A stretch of DNA of 33,408 nucleotides, taken from contig NW_001865047.1 of NCBI RefSeq assembly GCF_000002865.3, positions 199,795 to 233,202 of the forward strand, written 5' to 3'. Source of the DNA: Monosiga brevicollis MX1 (taxonomy: Eukaryota > Opisthokonta > Choanoflagellata > Craspedida > Salpingoecidae). The notes under the pieces were generated by a model that saw nothing but the letters and a program-made list of their open reading frames with translations, ran no database searches and was not told where the DNA came from. The number at the start of each line of letters is the position of its first letter. The stretch's first letter is position 1. This document shows, piece by piece, positions 20,803 to 31,736 of this stretch. The position numbers were made by a program, and so were the translations under genes.

Positions 20803-21819
20803 CTACATGGGTGAGCCAGGATACTTGGGGCAATCTGCTGCCACCCCCACGGCAGCATCAAAGCTTACTGGCTCAGCAGCTTGCGAGTGGCGGAGGCGGT
20901 CTTCTGCAGCGCACAGTGCCGCCCAAAGAAGACGCAAGACCGGAGTTTCGATTTTGGGATCACCAACCACTACATCGGGGTTTTCGCCGTACAGCTCGAC
21001 GGGATAAATGTTGCAAGCTCGGATGCCGACGTCATGGGCCAATTCGCGAACCACATCGGCGACTTTGACGTCAGCTCCGAGAAGGTCAATCTTCGTGAGC
21101 GCCACGAGGTATGGCGTGCGCCTTTCATGCAGGCGGCGACGCAGTTGAATGATATTTTGCTGCACGACGGGATCTTTGGCTTGGGGTGCCGCGACGGTGG
21201 CAATGACGCAGTGCACGGCGTGTTGAGGTCCCGGATTATCCCGCAGAAAGTGTTTGTCTTCGTTGTCGCCCCCCTGGGTAAGGGGGTGGCCGCTGAGCAT
21301 TCTGCCCGACAGCATGGCGCGCAGGTTGATTGAGTCTAGGTTGGCGTCGTGAAAACCCATGGTGTCCCAGAGTGACCAAGGCATGATGTGTGCGGCACGA
21401 TCGTCCAAGCGAACGCCGCGTTCTTCAGCCAGGCGGGCCACATCGCTTTGGTTCAGCTTGAACTGCGTTTTGAAGAGCCGGTTCGTCATCTATTGGATTG
21501 ACTCGTCTCGGATGAGCTGAGGTGCAAGCCACGGTGCGCAATGCGCACTGGCGGTGATATTATGGGTTATGCAGAGAAGAGGCAGCAGGACACAGACCTG
21601 ACCATCCGTTGCGGCTTGTCCTTGCTCGACAATGTCAGAGAGGTGGCCGCGAACCATGAAGATTGTGTGCAGGGTGTTCAGCAGGGCCGATTTTCCGCTT
21701 CCGGCAGCGCCCGCCAGTAGAACATTGACGAGCGGAATGATGCTGGTGACATTGTGTGAGAAGCCCAACACGTTTCCGAGTAGCTTGTCGCGGACTTCGG
21801 CTGAACTCGCGTCGGCCAT
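20803..21819 (-). CDS. IFI44-like P-loop GTPase
   Basis: Guanine-nucleotide-binding protein. Exons 21819-21598 and 21489-20803 join in phase (intron GTCTGTG...CAATAG), giving 302 residues from MADASSAEVR. The Walker A/G1 motif is LLAGAAGSGKSALLNTL, followed by FMVRGHLSDIVEQG, which resembles the stretch after the P-loop in the IFI44 family. G3 is LWDTMGFHD (D-x-x-G) and G4 is VALTKIDLL (TKxD). The P-loop is in exon 1; G3 and G4 are in exon 2. No membrane segment is visible. The exon 1 frame remains open upstream through a minisatellite to 22446, with an in-frame ATG at 22446, so a longer N-terminus cannot be excluded. The GTPase fold is firm, the IFI44 assignment probable. Confidence 0.75.
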
Positions 21820-21989
21820 TTTGGCAAGTGGGATGGAAGAAACAGTCTTTTTGCAAAGGAGGTGGTTCGGATTGCCTATGGCAGAAAAATGCGTGGAAAA
21901 GCCACCGGTCGATCCGATCTTGAACAGCGGGGTAGGGCCTGTTCTTGACCCCGCAGCTCGTGATGCTTGCAATGCCAATGCACGCGTTT

Positions 21990-22200
21990 TGCTTGTGCTT
22001 GTGATGCTTGCGATGTGTTCTGCTTGTGCTTGCAATGTGTGCTTGTGTTCTGCTTGTGCTTGCAATGTGTGCTTGTGTTCTGCTTGTGCTTGCGATGTGT
22101 TCTGCTTGCAATGTGTGCTTGTGTTCTGCTTGCGTTCTGCTTGTGTTCTGCTTGTGTTCTGCTTGTGTTCTGCTTGTGCTTGCAATGTGTTGCAAAGTTT
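21990..22200. repeat. 30-bp / 11-bp minisatellite
   Basis: Roughly three copies of a 30-base unit (GTGTTCTGCTTGTGCTTGCA plus ATGTGTGCTT), then several 11-base units GTGTTCTGCTT. It lies between the divergent GTPase and coiled-coil genes. Both strands are free of stops in several frames, giving long cysteine-rich (plus) and Gln/Asn/His/Thr-rich (minus) open frames. Confidence 0.85.
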
Positions 22201-22296
22201 TGCTTGTGATGCTTGCGCCATTGCAGTGCGTGCTTTAAACTGGGGCATTTTTTTTTGCTGGCTTTGACCCTGTTGCTTTTCTTGGAGAGCAATGAA

Positions 22297-23328
22297 ATGT
22301 GGGGCTTTTTTTCCTCGCGCCAGACGCCTGCAAATCGGGATGCCGGCGCTCTCGAAGGCAGACCCCGACGGACGGTGGAGGGACAGAGGGGGCCCCGGGA
22401 TGCCAGCGCTCTCGAAGGCAGACTCCAACGGATGGAGGAGAGTCAACAGACGCTCCTGGCCGGGATAAACACGCTTGATGATCGCTTACGTCAGATGGAA
22501 ATCATCGTCAAAGCTGTCTTGTCATCGCAACACTCAGAATCGAACGTGACCTTGCCCCGTGTGATCGATGAACAAGAAGGTCAAGCCTCGGACCCGAGGC
22601 CAGGCCTCTTGTTTGAAGCGACAGCGTCACTGGAGAGAACGCACCAAACGCAGCAACCACGCACGTTTGGGGATCAAGGCACCGCCGACGACAAACATCC
22701 CTCGTCAAAACCAGAAACGCGCGAGCAAGGCGTTCAATGTGCACTACGCGTGGAGGCACAGAGTGGCCCATCGCACCCGCTCTCTCTTGGGTGCCAGGCT
22801 GCTCAGCAAGAGATTGGTCTTCGAGAGTGCAAGTCCCTACCAGCAGCGGCAGCCAGTTCGAGCTTTGTCTTACCACAACGCAAACCAGTGGCGTTGTGGC
22901 GGATGAACTGGTCTCTGACGCTCAACATGCCGGTGCTTGAGTTGCCGGTCGAAGGCGATACATCAGCCCATGCGCTGGCAGCTGTGCTATCGGCAGAGAA
23001 GGCAACACTTCGAGATGATGCCCAGCGCATGATCGTGCTTTCCAATGCCGAGTCACGTCTTGGGCAAAATCTGCAGAAAATGGAGCGACTGTGCAGGACT
23101 GGACTGCCTGGAGGCCCACACGGAGCAGTTCGCATCTGCCTTGCCCTGCTTGTTCAAGAGACACCCAAGGGTTCAATGGATTATATTTGCAATCACACGC
23201 CGACGCCGACCCCCCCAAACTGGCCTTCTTGTATCGTGGTATTGTACATCAACTCTCACGGCCAGCTACACCCGGGCGAAGCCAATGCGAGTGGCCTACA
23301 AAGGCTCAACCAGTGGCTGGCCCTGTAA
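22297..23328 (+). CDS. hypothetical protein with coiled-coil start, single exon
   Basis: No family recognised. The first in-frame ATG at 22297 gives 343 residues (MWGFFSSRQT to LNQWLAL). Residues about 14-53 hold a 20-residue direct repeat (RDAGALEGR and RDASALEGR), followed by a heptad-like helix (INTLDDRLRQMEIIVKAV). The middle is polar, rich in Gln/Ser/Pro, probably disordered. A second helical part (VLSAEKATLRDDAQRMIVLS) lies near residue 230. An unbroken frame of this length and the heptads argue for a real gene. The lack of introns, unlike the neighbours, and the unresolved 5' end lower confidence. The frame stays open upstream into the minisatellite but without an ATG. Confidence 0.5.
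   Translation: MWGFFSSRQTPANRDAGALEGRPRRTVEGQRGPRDASALEGRLQRMEESQQTLLAGINTLDDRLRQMEIIVKAVLSSQHSESNVTLPRVIDEQEGQASDPRPGLLFEATASLERTHQTQQPRTFGDQGTADDKHPSSKPETREQGVQCALRVEAQSGPSHPLSLGCQAAQQEIGLRECKSLPAAAASSSFVLPQRKPVALWRMNWSLTLNMPVLELPVEGDTSAHALAAVLSAEKATLRDDAQRMIVLSNAESRLGQNLQKMERLCRTGLPGGPHGAVRICLALLVQETPKGSMDYICNHTPTPTPPNWPSCIVVLYINSHGQLHPGEANASGLQRLNQWLAL
22336..22445 (+). repeat. 60-bp in-frame tandem repeat
   Basis: CGGGATGCCGGCGCTCTCGA at 22336 recurs as CGGGATGCCAGCGCTCTCGA exactly 60 bases later, with similarity running on for about 50 bases. The period is a multiple of three and encodes the 20-residue repeat at the start of the coiled-coil ORF. Confidence 0.85.
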
Positions 23329-23513
23329 GCAGCGTACGCTGTCAATCAGAGTGGGGCTTCTTTGTGAGCACACTCCAGCCCGCCTCATCTCTTCCTAGAA
23401 TACCTGTGTGTCTACAAGTCTTGATGCTGTGTGCTAGTGGCATTGTGATTCAAAGATCTTCCCCTACGCCCAGATCAAAATGCTCGTGAGAGCGGCTGCT
23501 TGCAAAGAATGAC

Positions 23514-23742
<229 letters not shown>

Positions 23743-23966
23743 GCAAAATGTGTGCACGCATGCATACTACTGAGCGAATCGTTGGCAATCGTCAGTTTTG
23801 TCTCTCTGTCTTGTCTGCCACTGTGTGTGTGTCTTGGCAGTGCATGCAATTGAGTGAAGAAAGGTGTTTTCAAACCTGCTCTGTGCGGGCGCGGGTGTCT
23901 TTTTGCTCGGGCGGCGGGTGACAATAAGAAAGACATTCAAAGTTTTGTGCTCTCGTTGCTGCTGGG

Positions 23967-25648
23967 ATGCAACTGCTTCAACTCTTCTGGCTGGCCTCGG
24001 TTGCCGTGGCATTGGGCCATGCTGCCACATGCCCTGGAGGTGGGTTGGTCAAGTCTGCTCCAAGCCCCTTGTCCCTTCTTGCCCTTTCAGCGACATCTTT
24101 CCCGAATTGTCCGAGATTTTCGCGCTGACTCTCACCATTTGCTTGGGGGCCAGGAGTGCCGGGCTGCTTGCCCGAAGCCAATGCGTGCCGGGTGTGCCAT
24201 CCGACGTGCCTGTACTGCCAGCGAATTGGAGATATGAGTCCTGATGGTGTTTGTGGACCGGACGACTGTTTGCAATGCCTGCACGTACGTGGTTGCCCGA
24301 GGCTTTTGCCTTTCCTCTGCAAGCTCAAGTACCAGGCGACAGCCTGTGATCGATGTCAAGCCGGGCTTGACAGTGGCGCATGGATGATGCGTGCTAATGT
24401 GGCGGCCCCGCTGTCACCCCGTGGCCTTGCACGCAATGCCAGGGCTATCGCTTCATTGAAAAGTATGAAGACGGCACCGGAGAGTGTACGGATCGACGTA
24501 CGTGGCCCAAACATGCCATCCACGAGTGGCAGGCCGGGTTGATGTTCATTGCGCGGGCTTGGCGTGCCCGCTCACCGATGCCCCTCCTCCTACTGGTGCA
24601 CCTCGGTTTTAGCGGCCATCTTCAAGGCTACGTGTCCGCAATCCTTTGCCTTGTGCTCTCCTGAAAATGAATGCGAGAGCTGTGACTCCTCCTGCGAATA
24701 CTGCCAGGTCTGTCTCGCACCAAATCACGGTTGCAAATCGTTGTTATGCCCATCTCCGCCTTCATGCTAAATCCCTGGTATGGTATGTGTCCTGCCTGGG
24801 CTGGATATCGGTAGGGAGAAACGCAGGTTTGCGGCGTCAAGGATTGCATGTCATGCCGCGAGGGCTTTGTGCACCATGAACTCTTTGACGATGGCACAGG
24901 CGAATGCTTACGTGAGTTGGTCGTATACCTGCTGAGTCTGCGGTGTTGAGGCGGATGTACTATTCAGCAGCACCGGGTCTGGGCGCAGGCCATGATGTTA
25001 GCGATGTTAACTCTGACCTCATGACTGCGCTTGCTTGTAATGAAATGCCGATGTGCCAATCAAAAGCGCCGGGTGTCCAATTGGAGCAACACGAGGTCAC
25101 CTGTCCAGAGGACATTCCTGGCTGTTACCGGGACAATCGGTGCGCTGAATGCCTCGTTCCTCTCTCCCACCACTGCGTACTGTATTGGATCTTTTGCGTT
25201 GCTCGATGCTCATACGCTGCTGAGGTCAGGTGTACGAGCTGTCATCCATCCTGTGAGTATTGCCAGAGCATGGTGACGTTTTCGGGGCAATGTACAGAGA
25301 TGGATTGTCACACGTGTCCCGAGGGGCGCATCCTCGAACGCATCGATGGTAGCACAGGTCGCTGTATTGTCCTGGGTAAGTTTGCTGTTTTTGTCTTGGC
25401 TATAAGGGGGCCACCAGATGGCCGCGTGCATGGTACTCGTTTCTTACCTGATGTCACTCTGTTGCTGGCACGCGTGAATAGAGCCCGAGCAGCGGGGGGC
25501 TGCAGCTGCAGCGTCTCAACCCGACAACGGGATGCCAGAGCTGGCAGAGCAAGCCAGCTCCACTCCTTTCTGGCTCTCGGTCTTTGTGGTTGGCGGTTGT
25601 GTGTATTTATTGTTCAAAATGGGAATCGTGCGCGCCTTGCTACGCTAA
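23967..25648 (+). CDS. furin-like Cys-rich type I membrane protein
   Basis: Probable cell-surface protein of the growth-factor-receptor/furin-like Cys-rich repeat type. Exon 1 (23967-24039) encodes the signal peptide MQLLQLFWLASVAVALGHAA, then CPG. After the intron, the next exon gives ACRVCHPTCLYCQRIGD and CGPDDCLQC. Further exons supply CTQCQGYRFIEKYEDGTGEC, CESCDSSCEYCQ, KDCMSCREGF with DDGTGECL, and CTSCHPSCEYCQ with MDCHTCPEG. These form at least three units of C-x2-C-H-P/S-x-C-x-Y-C alternating with DGTGEC. The final exon has an Ala/Gln/Glu linker, one membrane helix (FWLSVFVVGGCVYLLF) and only a ten-residue basic tail (KMGIVRALLR) before the stop at 25646-25648. No kinase or other cytoplasmic domain is present. 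Exon borders between 24300 and 25250 are approximate. Confidence 0.7.
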
Positions 25649-25961
25649 GCCACGCATTCCACTGGCAAGTCATGCATGCCTTGCCCTGTCTTGAATACGG
25701 GCACAAGCCACGGCGAGGACAAGATCGAGATTTCTTGTGGTTTATCAAATTGAAGGCGTATGATTATTATCAGGTGCGGGCGCATGAGCGGAGGGTTATC
25801 TGCAGGCCTCTTGCAAGAGAGGTGTTGTCAACGCCAACCAGATCCAAAAGGGTATATGATTGGAGGTCAATGACAAGTCTGTCAACCTGTATGTTGGCAT
25901 GGATGCGGGCGCAGTGGCCGTGCGTACCCATGGCATGTCAAGAGCCATTTGGCGTCAAATG

Positions 25962-27230
25962 TTATTGGCTGGTCGAGACGGTCGTGTTGCTACTGCCCGT
26001 GCTCTTGGCGTCGCGAAGCCATGCCGGGGGTGCCGTCCGCGTCGAAGGACTGTCTCGTGCAGCAGCCGGGGTAGGCGAGGGTGTTGAGGCCGTGCCTTGC
26101 TTGCGAAAGCGTTCAAAGTTCGTCTGCATAGCACTGAAGAGCTGCAGACCGTGCCCACCGGGCACATCAACAAAGTGACACTCGAACCAGTCCGATTTCG
26201 GGGCTGGGGTAATGATGGCCACAACGTCTCGTCCCTCGGCTCCGTTTAAAACGCTGACAAATCGAACCTCCTGGACGGGGCACCGCTTTAAGGCTTGATC
26301 TGTTGGTGGCGGCAACAGGCGCAGGTGAGTGGATAAACAGCACCGCTACTCGCGTCTTTCCCCGGTTGGTGATGTCCCTGATCCATGGGGACTTACTGGC
26401 ACCCTTGAGGGCAATCTGAAACACCTTGGTCGTGATTTGCACCAAAGCCGGCTGGCCTTTGGCCGCGGGATGTCCAGTTTTCTAAACACGATTAGACAGG
26501 GCAAAAAAAAACAAACACAAATTGCACACGGCAGGAATGAATAGATAGTTGACAGCCAGGGTGGAAGCAGAAAGTAGGATGAAGAAGAGGATGAGATCAT
26601 GGTCGGGGGCAAACGAAAAACAAAAACAAAAAAACGTACAGCGAGCTTGGCTCGCTTGGTTTGGTTGGCGTCGAAGGCACGAAGAACCACGGCGTCACCC
26701 TTGGAATTTCGAACGGGGACTGTGCCCAGATAGTTGCCAAAAGCGCGACCGGGGTTCTCTTTTTCCGGGGCAGTCTGTGCGGACTGAGCTGGTCGAACGC
26801 GCTGGGTTGGCTGGCGAGCTGGTGCGGCTGTTTTCTTGGGCTGGGCTTTTTTGGCTGGCGCGGATGACACAAATTTGTTTTGGGCAGCTGCGACACGACC
26901 GCTGACGCTACTGGCGCTAGGTACGTATTCTGGGTTGTCGTCAGACAGACGATGAGACCATGAGAGGGCAAAAGGCGGTGCAAAGGGAGGGGGAGGAGGA
27001 GAAAGCAACGAGGCAGATGGCGGATGGCGAAACAGCGGGACGGTGGCTGAAAGGGGTATTGGTGGATCCTCCATACCTTGCGCACGGGGTGGCGCGGCGC
27101 TGGGTGGTTCAGGCGTTCGGGTGGGAGTGACGGTATCATCGGGAAACTCGGCATAGAGGTCTTCTTGATCAAAGTCGCCCTCTTGCAGATCAGCCGGAGC
27201 ATCATAGAATTCGATCATTTGCTCTGCCAT
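25962..27230 (-). CDS. PTB/PID-domain adaptor protein
   Basis: Likely cytoplasmic adaptor that binds NPxY-type peptides or phosphoinositides. Three exons, 27230-26640, 26481-26397 and 26299-25962, join in phase to 337 residues. The N-terminal 160 residues are acidic, then Pro/Ser-rich and lysine-rich, probably disordered. The PTB domain begins at FGNYLGTVPVRNSKGD, a typical first strand (YLGS-x-x-V-x-x-x-x-G), continues across both introns through LVQITTKVFQIALKGA, and ends VRFVSVLNG, DVVAIITPAP, FECHFVDV and the closing helix LQLFSAMQTNFERF. The tail (about 45 residues) is Thr/Ser/Pro-rich. The start ATG at 27230 (MAEQMIEFYD) was chosen as the first that gives an ordered acidic N-terminus. 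It converges with the furin-like gene, leaving 313 bases between stops. Confidence 0.75.
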
Positions 27231-28335
27231 GGCGAACAGGTTCCGTTTCCCTGCCTTGGCACGGGCCTTAGCTGCAAGCCAAACAACCGAGCCGTGGCGG
27301 TGTGTGAGCGTGCGCACCGAGCTTGAGCATCTCCACCACCCAAAGCCAATCAACCATGATAACAAGCCCACCCCATCCCTCCCAGCAACAACGCCTGGAG
27401 CGAGCTGTTCGGAAAAGGAGGCAAAGCGCAGCCAGAGGGCGCAACGGGATGGAGCGAAAGAGGCGAGAGGGGGGGGCGGCTCCGAGCGCAATCCGTTTAG
27501 CCACACACACCTCGAGCGGCGAAAGCGAGAGAGATCAGGAGAGGGAGAGGAAGAGTTAGGGAGGGAAGAGGTACTGATGCACCGTCTGCCGTCACGTCCC
27601 CGCCCCTGTATACAAGTACATCGGATGGAGGCGACCGGACCGGCTGCCGTTTGACCCCCAAAATCGAGGAGTGTGTTAGATCGCCTTTGTCCCACAACTT
27701 GTTGAAGCGAGACGCGAGGAAAATGTAGATCTAATACAGTCTATAAGTTAAGTTATGGAAGATAGAATAGGGGTTATTGTCGGAAGGATGGAAACATCAG
27801 GACTCTTCTTTCTTCTTCTCATCCCTACCACAATACTCTCACTGCATTCGTCAAAACAGATCAACTACATTTAGTAGTACAACCCCAGTTGCATGCATGT
27901 ATGCATTTGGGCGGGAGCGGAATGCCAGAATGCCCGCTGCGATGGCCCATCGCAACCCAGGACTGCCATCTATGCTTGGTGCGTGCTCACACCCCATCTA
28001 CTGCTGTGAATTTGTGTATGTGCGCGCGCTTCCTGCAGCTGTGCGACCCGGCTGGGTCAGCTGACTGGCGAGAGACAGTCCAGTCGATACAGTTTGCGAT
28101 CGGAATGCTTGTGCAAGCGTCATTTTTTTTTTTGCTCTTTTGCGGTTCCGGTCTTTGACATCACGCTGCTTGCGCTACGGCCCAGGGCGCTCCTGCTGCA
28201 TGAAGCGACACAGCTGCTTGATCAAGCTTCCATTCCAGCGTTACCACTCGCACAGTTGCTGCGATCGGCCAAAATCAGACCACCAACACAGCTGCGGGGG
28301 TTCTCAAGGTCTAGCCAACGCCAGAGCAGAGCGCC
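27231..28335. other. divergent intergenic region
   Basis: About 1.1 kb between the start codons of the PTB and PH genes, so it must contain both promoters. The stretch 27380-27560 is GA-rich, and 27700-27790 is AT-rich. A leucine-rich open stretch near 28150-28330 has no clear start or splice sites, and I do not call it a gene. Confidence 0.5.
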
Positions 28336-29104
28336 ATGGCTGAGACGCTGCTGTGGGAGGGGGAAATTGTCAAGGAGGGCGGGGGCATCAAGTCGTGGCG
28401 GCGACGATTTTGCAAGCTCACATCGCAGCACCTCTCCTATCACTGCCACAAGCACGGCAAAGGACGCACCAACAAACGGGTGCCGCTGGCCCAGGTGCAG
28501 GTAGGCTGACTGCCACATTTGCTGCTCTGGGCCTGGTAATTCCGCTGCAGCCTCTCCTCACCCATGTATTCCCCCTGCACGAATCTCTTCCGCCCTCCTG
28601 CAGCGCGTGGTGCCGCCGCAGCAATGTATCACCGCCTGGAATGGTGTTGAGGATATGCGGCGCTGCCTTGGCGTGGCCTTGGAGACGGGCCGCACCCATT
28701 GCTTTGTGTTTGAGACGTCGGAGATTTGCCTGAACTTCCAGGTCCAGCTGAATCTGGCCCTCCTGCATACCCTTCAACACAGCGACAACGCGCTCATCGT
28801 GTCTTACGGCCTTGGGCAGCTGACCACCCTCCTGAATGCCCATCCCGAGCCCGTCGCAGCCGCCCTGCGGGAACCCGCCCGTCACATTGCCCGCCTGCAA
28901 GCCTTGGTGGCCGCCAAGGGCAAGCACCCCGTCATCATCGAGTACGCCGAGCTTTTGCTTGGTGCAGCCAATGCCCCATTGGTGGGCCGCCGCGACAGCC
29001 GCTATGGTCCTGAAAGCCTGCGTCGCCCATCTGCCACCGCCGTCCTTCCCTCACTCCCCGCCACCAACACCACCATCGCCATTCCCTCTGCCGCCTCGAG
29101 CTGA
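28336..29104 (+). CDS. PH-domain protein
   Basis: Small phosphoinositide- or protein-binding adaptor. Exons 28336-28500 and 28604-29104 join in phase to 221 residues. The start is in a good context (GCGCCATGG). Residues 5-30 read LWEGEIVKEGGGIKSWRRRF, the classic first strands of a pleckstrin homology domain with the basic K/R-x-W-x-x-R-x-F pattern. After the intron, the domain closes with GVEDMRRCLGVALETGRTHC and FVFETSEICLNFQVQL, the final helix. The remaining C-terminal part (about residues 110-221) is helical and alanine-rich, then Ser/Pro/Thr-rich to the stop at 29102. Its role is unknown. Confidence 0.75.
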
Positions 29105-29329
29105 CCAGCCGTGGGTCTCTGGAACACCCCCCCTTCCTAGCAAGAACAAAGCGTTCTTTTTGACTGCTGTGCTCTATTTTTATCTCATTCATTCCTGTGG
29201 GCACACGGCCCCGTACCATGTTTTCAGGTTTTTTTTTCAGTTGAGTCTCGTATCAGTGCGAGCGGCGTGAGCCGACCGAGCCAACCTGATTCTGTCAAAG
29301 CGGTATACAGGGGGTGGGAAGTGGGGGCG

Positions 29330-29605
29330 GAGAGACTTAAAGAGAGCTTGAGAGAGAGCTTGAGAGAAAGCTTGAGGGAGCTTAAGAGAAAGAGAGCTTG
29401 GGAGAGAGCGTGTGTGTCAAGAGGAGAGCCAAGAGGCGATGAAGAGGAGACCAGGGTGAGGAGAGCAAAGAGGAAGATGAGGACCATGGCAAACATCCAT
29501 CCTACGTAACCTCCCATATGTGTGCGTGTGTGGCATTGACCAAATTTGGAAAAAGTGTGAGAGAGAGAGCTTGAGAGAGAGAGAGAGCTTGAGAGAGAGA
29601 GAGAG

Positions 29606-29645
<40 letters not shown>

Positions 29646-29712
29646 AGAGAGAGAGAGAGAGAGTTTGAGAGAGAGTTTGAAGAGAGAGAGTTTGAAGAGA
29701 GAGAGAGAGATT
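29330..29712. repeat. GA-rich repeats with AGCTTGAGAG units
   Basis: Two blocks (about 29330-29410 and 29560-29712) of GA dinucleotides interspersed with GCTTGAGAGA and GTTTGAGAGA units. They lie in the gap between the PH and Arf-like genes. Confidence 0.85.
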
Positions 29713-29800
29713 TGTTGTGTTTCGAGCATTTCGCGCCTTCTCCTCTTACTCCTCTTACTCCTCTGGTGGTGCTGGTGGTGCTGGTGCTGCGGTTCTAGGG

Positions 29801-29885
29801 CCCTGATCTCTGGTGGCCTGATATCTGGTGGCCCGATCTCTGGTGGCCCGATCTCTGGTGGCCTGATCTCTGGTGGCCTGGTGCC
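29801..29885. repeat. 15-bp minisatellite
   Basis: About five copies of CTGGTGGCCTGATCT with C/T changes, fading into CTGGTGCC units. It lies 0.3 kb upstream of the Arf-like gene. The period is a multiple of three, so open frames run through it. Confidence 0.85.
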
Positions 29886-30204
29886 TGGTGCCCTGGTTCT
29901 GACTCTCTGATTCTTTGATTCTCTGGTGCGAGCCCTCTAGTCTTATGGTCCTTGGCTCTCGGAAGCAAGCGAGCTTGTCGTTTGCGTTTCACAGCTCTTT
30001 TGGGCTCTGGTCGCCTTTTTTCTTTCCATCCAGGCCGCGTCATCGTGACAACGCCGCCGGGCATTCCTCAGGGGCCCGCTTTTGTTGAGCTTGTGCCAAC
30101 GTGGCATTGTAGCAAGCAAGCGAGATCACTTCAAACCAAAGGGGTGGAAGCTTGGGCCAAGGTCCGCGAGGCATCTCTGACGTTTCATTTTGCCACCAGC
30201 CATC

Positions 30205-31141
30205 ATGGGCGCCGTCATGTCCTGGATGTGGCCGCTGCGCGAGCATCGCATCGTCTTAGTCGGCTTGGATGCCGCGGGCAAGACCACCATTCTCTACCAC
30301 CTCAAGCTCGGAGAGGTGCTCCAGACAATCCCCACCATTGGCTTTAACGTCGAGCGCGTTGATCAGGATAACAAGAAGCTGGTGCTCTGGGACGTTGGCC
30401 TACGCTCTGCCGCCCGCCCACTTCTCCATCATTACACCGTCGACGCCGAAGGATTCATCTTCATCCGTAGGTCCCCGCATCGGCCAAACGTCAGCGGAAG
30501 AAGGGCGCTTCCCAAGGCTCTACCCCTTGCCACCGTGCTGCGTGACCGTCCGTTGCTTCCTCATTGCACATTTTGCGCGCAACGTTGTCATTGGCAGTTG
30601 ATTCGGCCGATAGGGAACGGCTCAGCGAAGTTCGCGAAATGCTCGATTTCAGCCTTTTGAAGGCTTCCCCCCGCACCCCCATTCTATGTGTGTTTATGCG
30701 GTCTTCTCGTTGACCCCCGCCGCCCAAGCATTCGTCCCTTTATTTCGCCCATTCAGCGTCGTGGCCCACATGCATGCTTTGGCATGACTATGCTCCTCCT
30801 CACCACTCTCTTGGTGCTCCAGTCGTGCTGAACAAACAGGACTTGGCCGGCGCCATGACCATAGACGAGTTTAAAACCGACTTTCTTCAGTCTAGCGATA
30901 TGAAGCGGCCATTGTACGTTGCCTGGTGCTGCGTTGTGTCGAGTTGGTGTTTCACACCGCCATCTGCATGCTGCTCTCCAAGCTCCTGCCTACTCAGCTC
31001 ACATGAGACGCGACTTGCTTGGTGTTGCCTTTGGGGACCTCGGACAGCCACATCATTGCCATCAGCGCCAATACCAAAGAGGGCATTCAGCAGCTGCAGG
31101 ATGACGGCCTAAGATGGCTCGCAGGCTCTTTATGCAAATAG
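30205..31141 (+). CDS. Arf-family small GTPase with altered switch II
   Basis: Membrane-trafficking GTPase of the Arf/Arl family. Exons 30205-30466, 30598-30687, 30823-30913 and 31048-31141 join in phase to 178 residues, against about 181 for Arf. Gly2 (MGAVMSWMW) is a myristoylation candidate within an amphipathic start. G1 is GLDAAGKTT, switch [11 protein letters not shown], and G4 LNKQDL; the G5 position reads AISANTKEG. Effector and core positions match Arf closely ([21 protein letters not shown]). The exception is switch II: the expected WDVGGQDKIRPL reads [12 protein letters not shown], so the second Gly and the catalytic Gln are Leu and Arg. The Gln-to-Leu class of mutant locks Arf in GTP form, so this protein may hydrolyse GTP poorly. 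No frameshift or stop suggests a pseudogene. Confidence 0.85.
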
Positions 31142-31736
31142 GGTTTCGGATAAAAAAGCAGCCACACTTTTGTTTGTTTGCAGGGTAATCAGTGCATAGA
31201 AGCACTTGTAGCAACGCGTGCTGACTGCCGAGCAGAAGTACCGTTTGCCCGACCCCCAGCCACACGAGGAAAGTGTCAGCTCCGAAATCGCAATCATGTT
31301 AAAAACACCTGTACCAACACGCTGCACCACTCTCAGCGGCCAGACGATACTCCAGCTCCGCCACCGCCCGCAACATCCCGCTGTTGTCGCCGCCATCCCC
31401 TCCGTCCAGCAAAAATGCCACCAGCCAAGGAAGAAGAAAACGCCTCAAACAGACAAGCATTGGATACCAGTCACACGACTTGAAAAGAAAAACAATCGTA
31501 GAGTTGGAGACGTGAGAGACTAAGAATTCAATTGTTGACACACGCCAGGTGCATCTTGACTCGCGGGCCTGGCCCAGCCCATGGTCGTAAGTATGCCCCG
31601 TCCAGCCTGCCAAACCGACGGGCTAGACGTGGCACCAACAGCAGCAAAAAGTTCTGCGTTGAGTGACCGGAAGCAGCTGAAAGAAAAGCAGCTGTCAAAG
31701 GAAGATTGAAAACAGTGTGTACCTACAACACTGCAC
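31142..31736. other. gap between convergent genes
   Basis: About 600 bases between the stop codons of the Arf-like and ABCG genes. Short frames exist on both strands, but none has a domain or a convincing exon structure. Confidence 0.5.

Noticed and set aside
21990-22200. CRISPR-like array
   Set aside because: Units are contiguous without unique spacers, and the context is eukaryotic; it is a minisatellite.
31178-31613. Overlapping frames on both strands between the Arf-like and ABCG genes
   Set aside because: No domain, start context or splice sites; lies between two stop codons.
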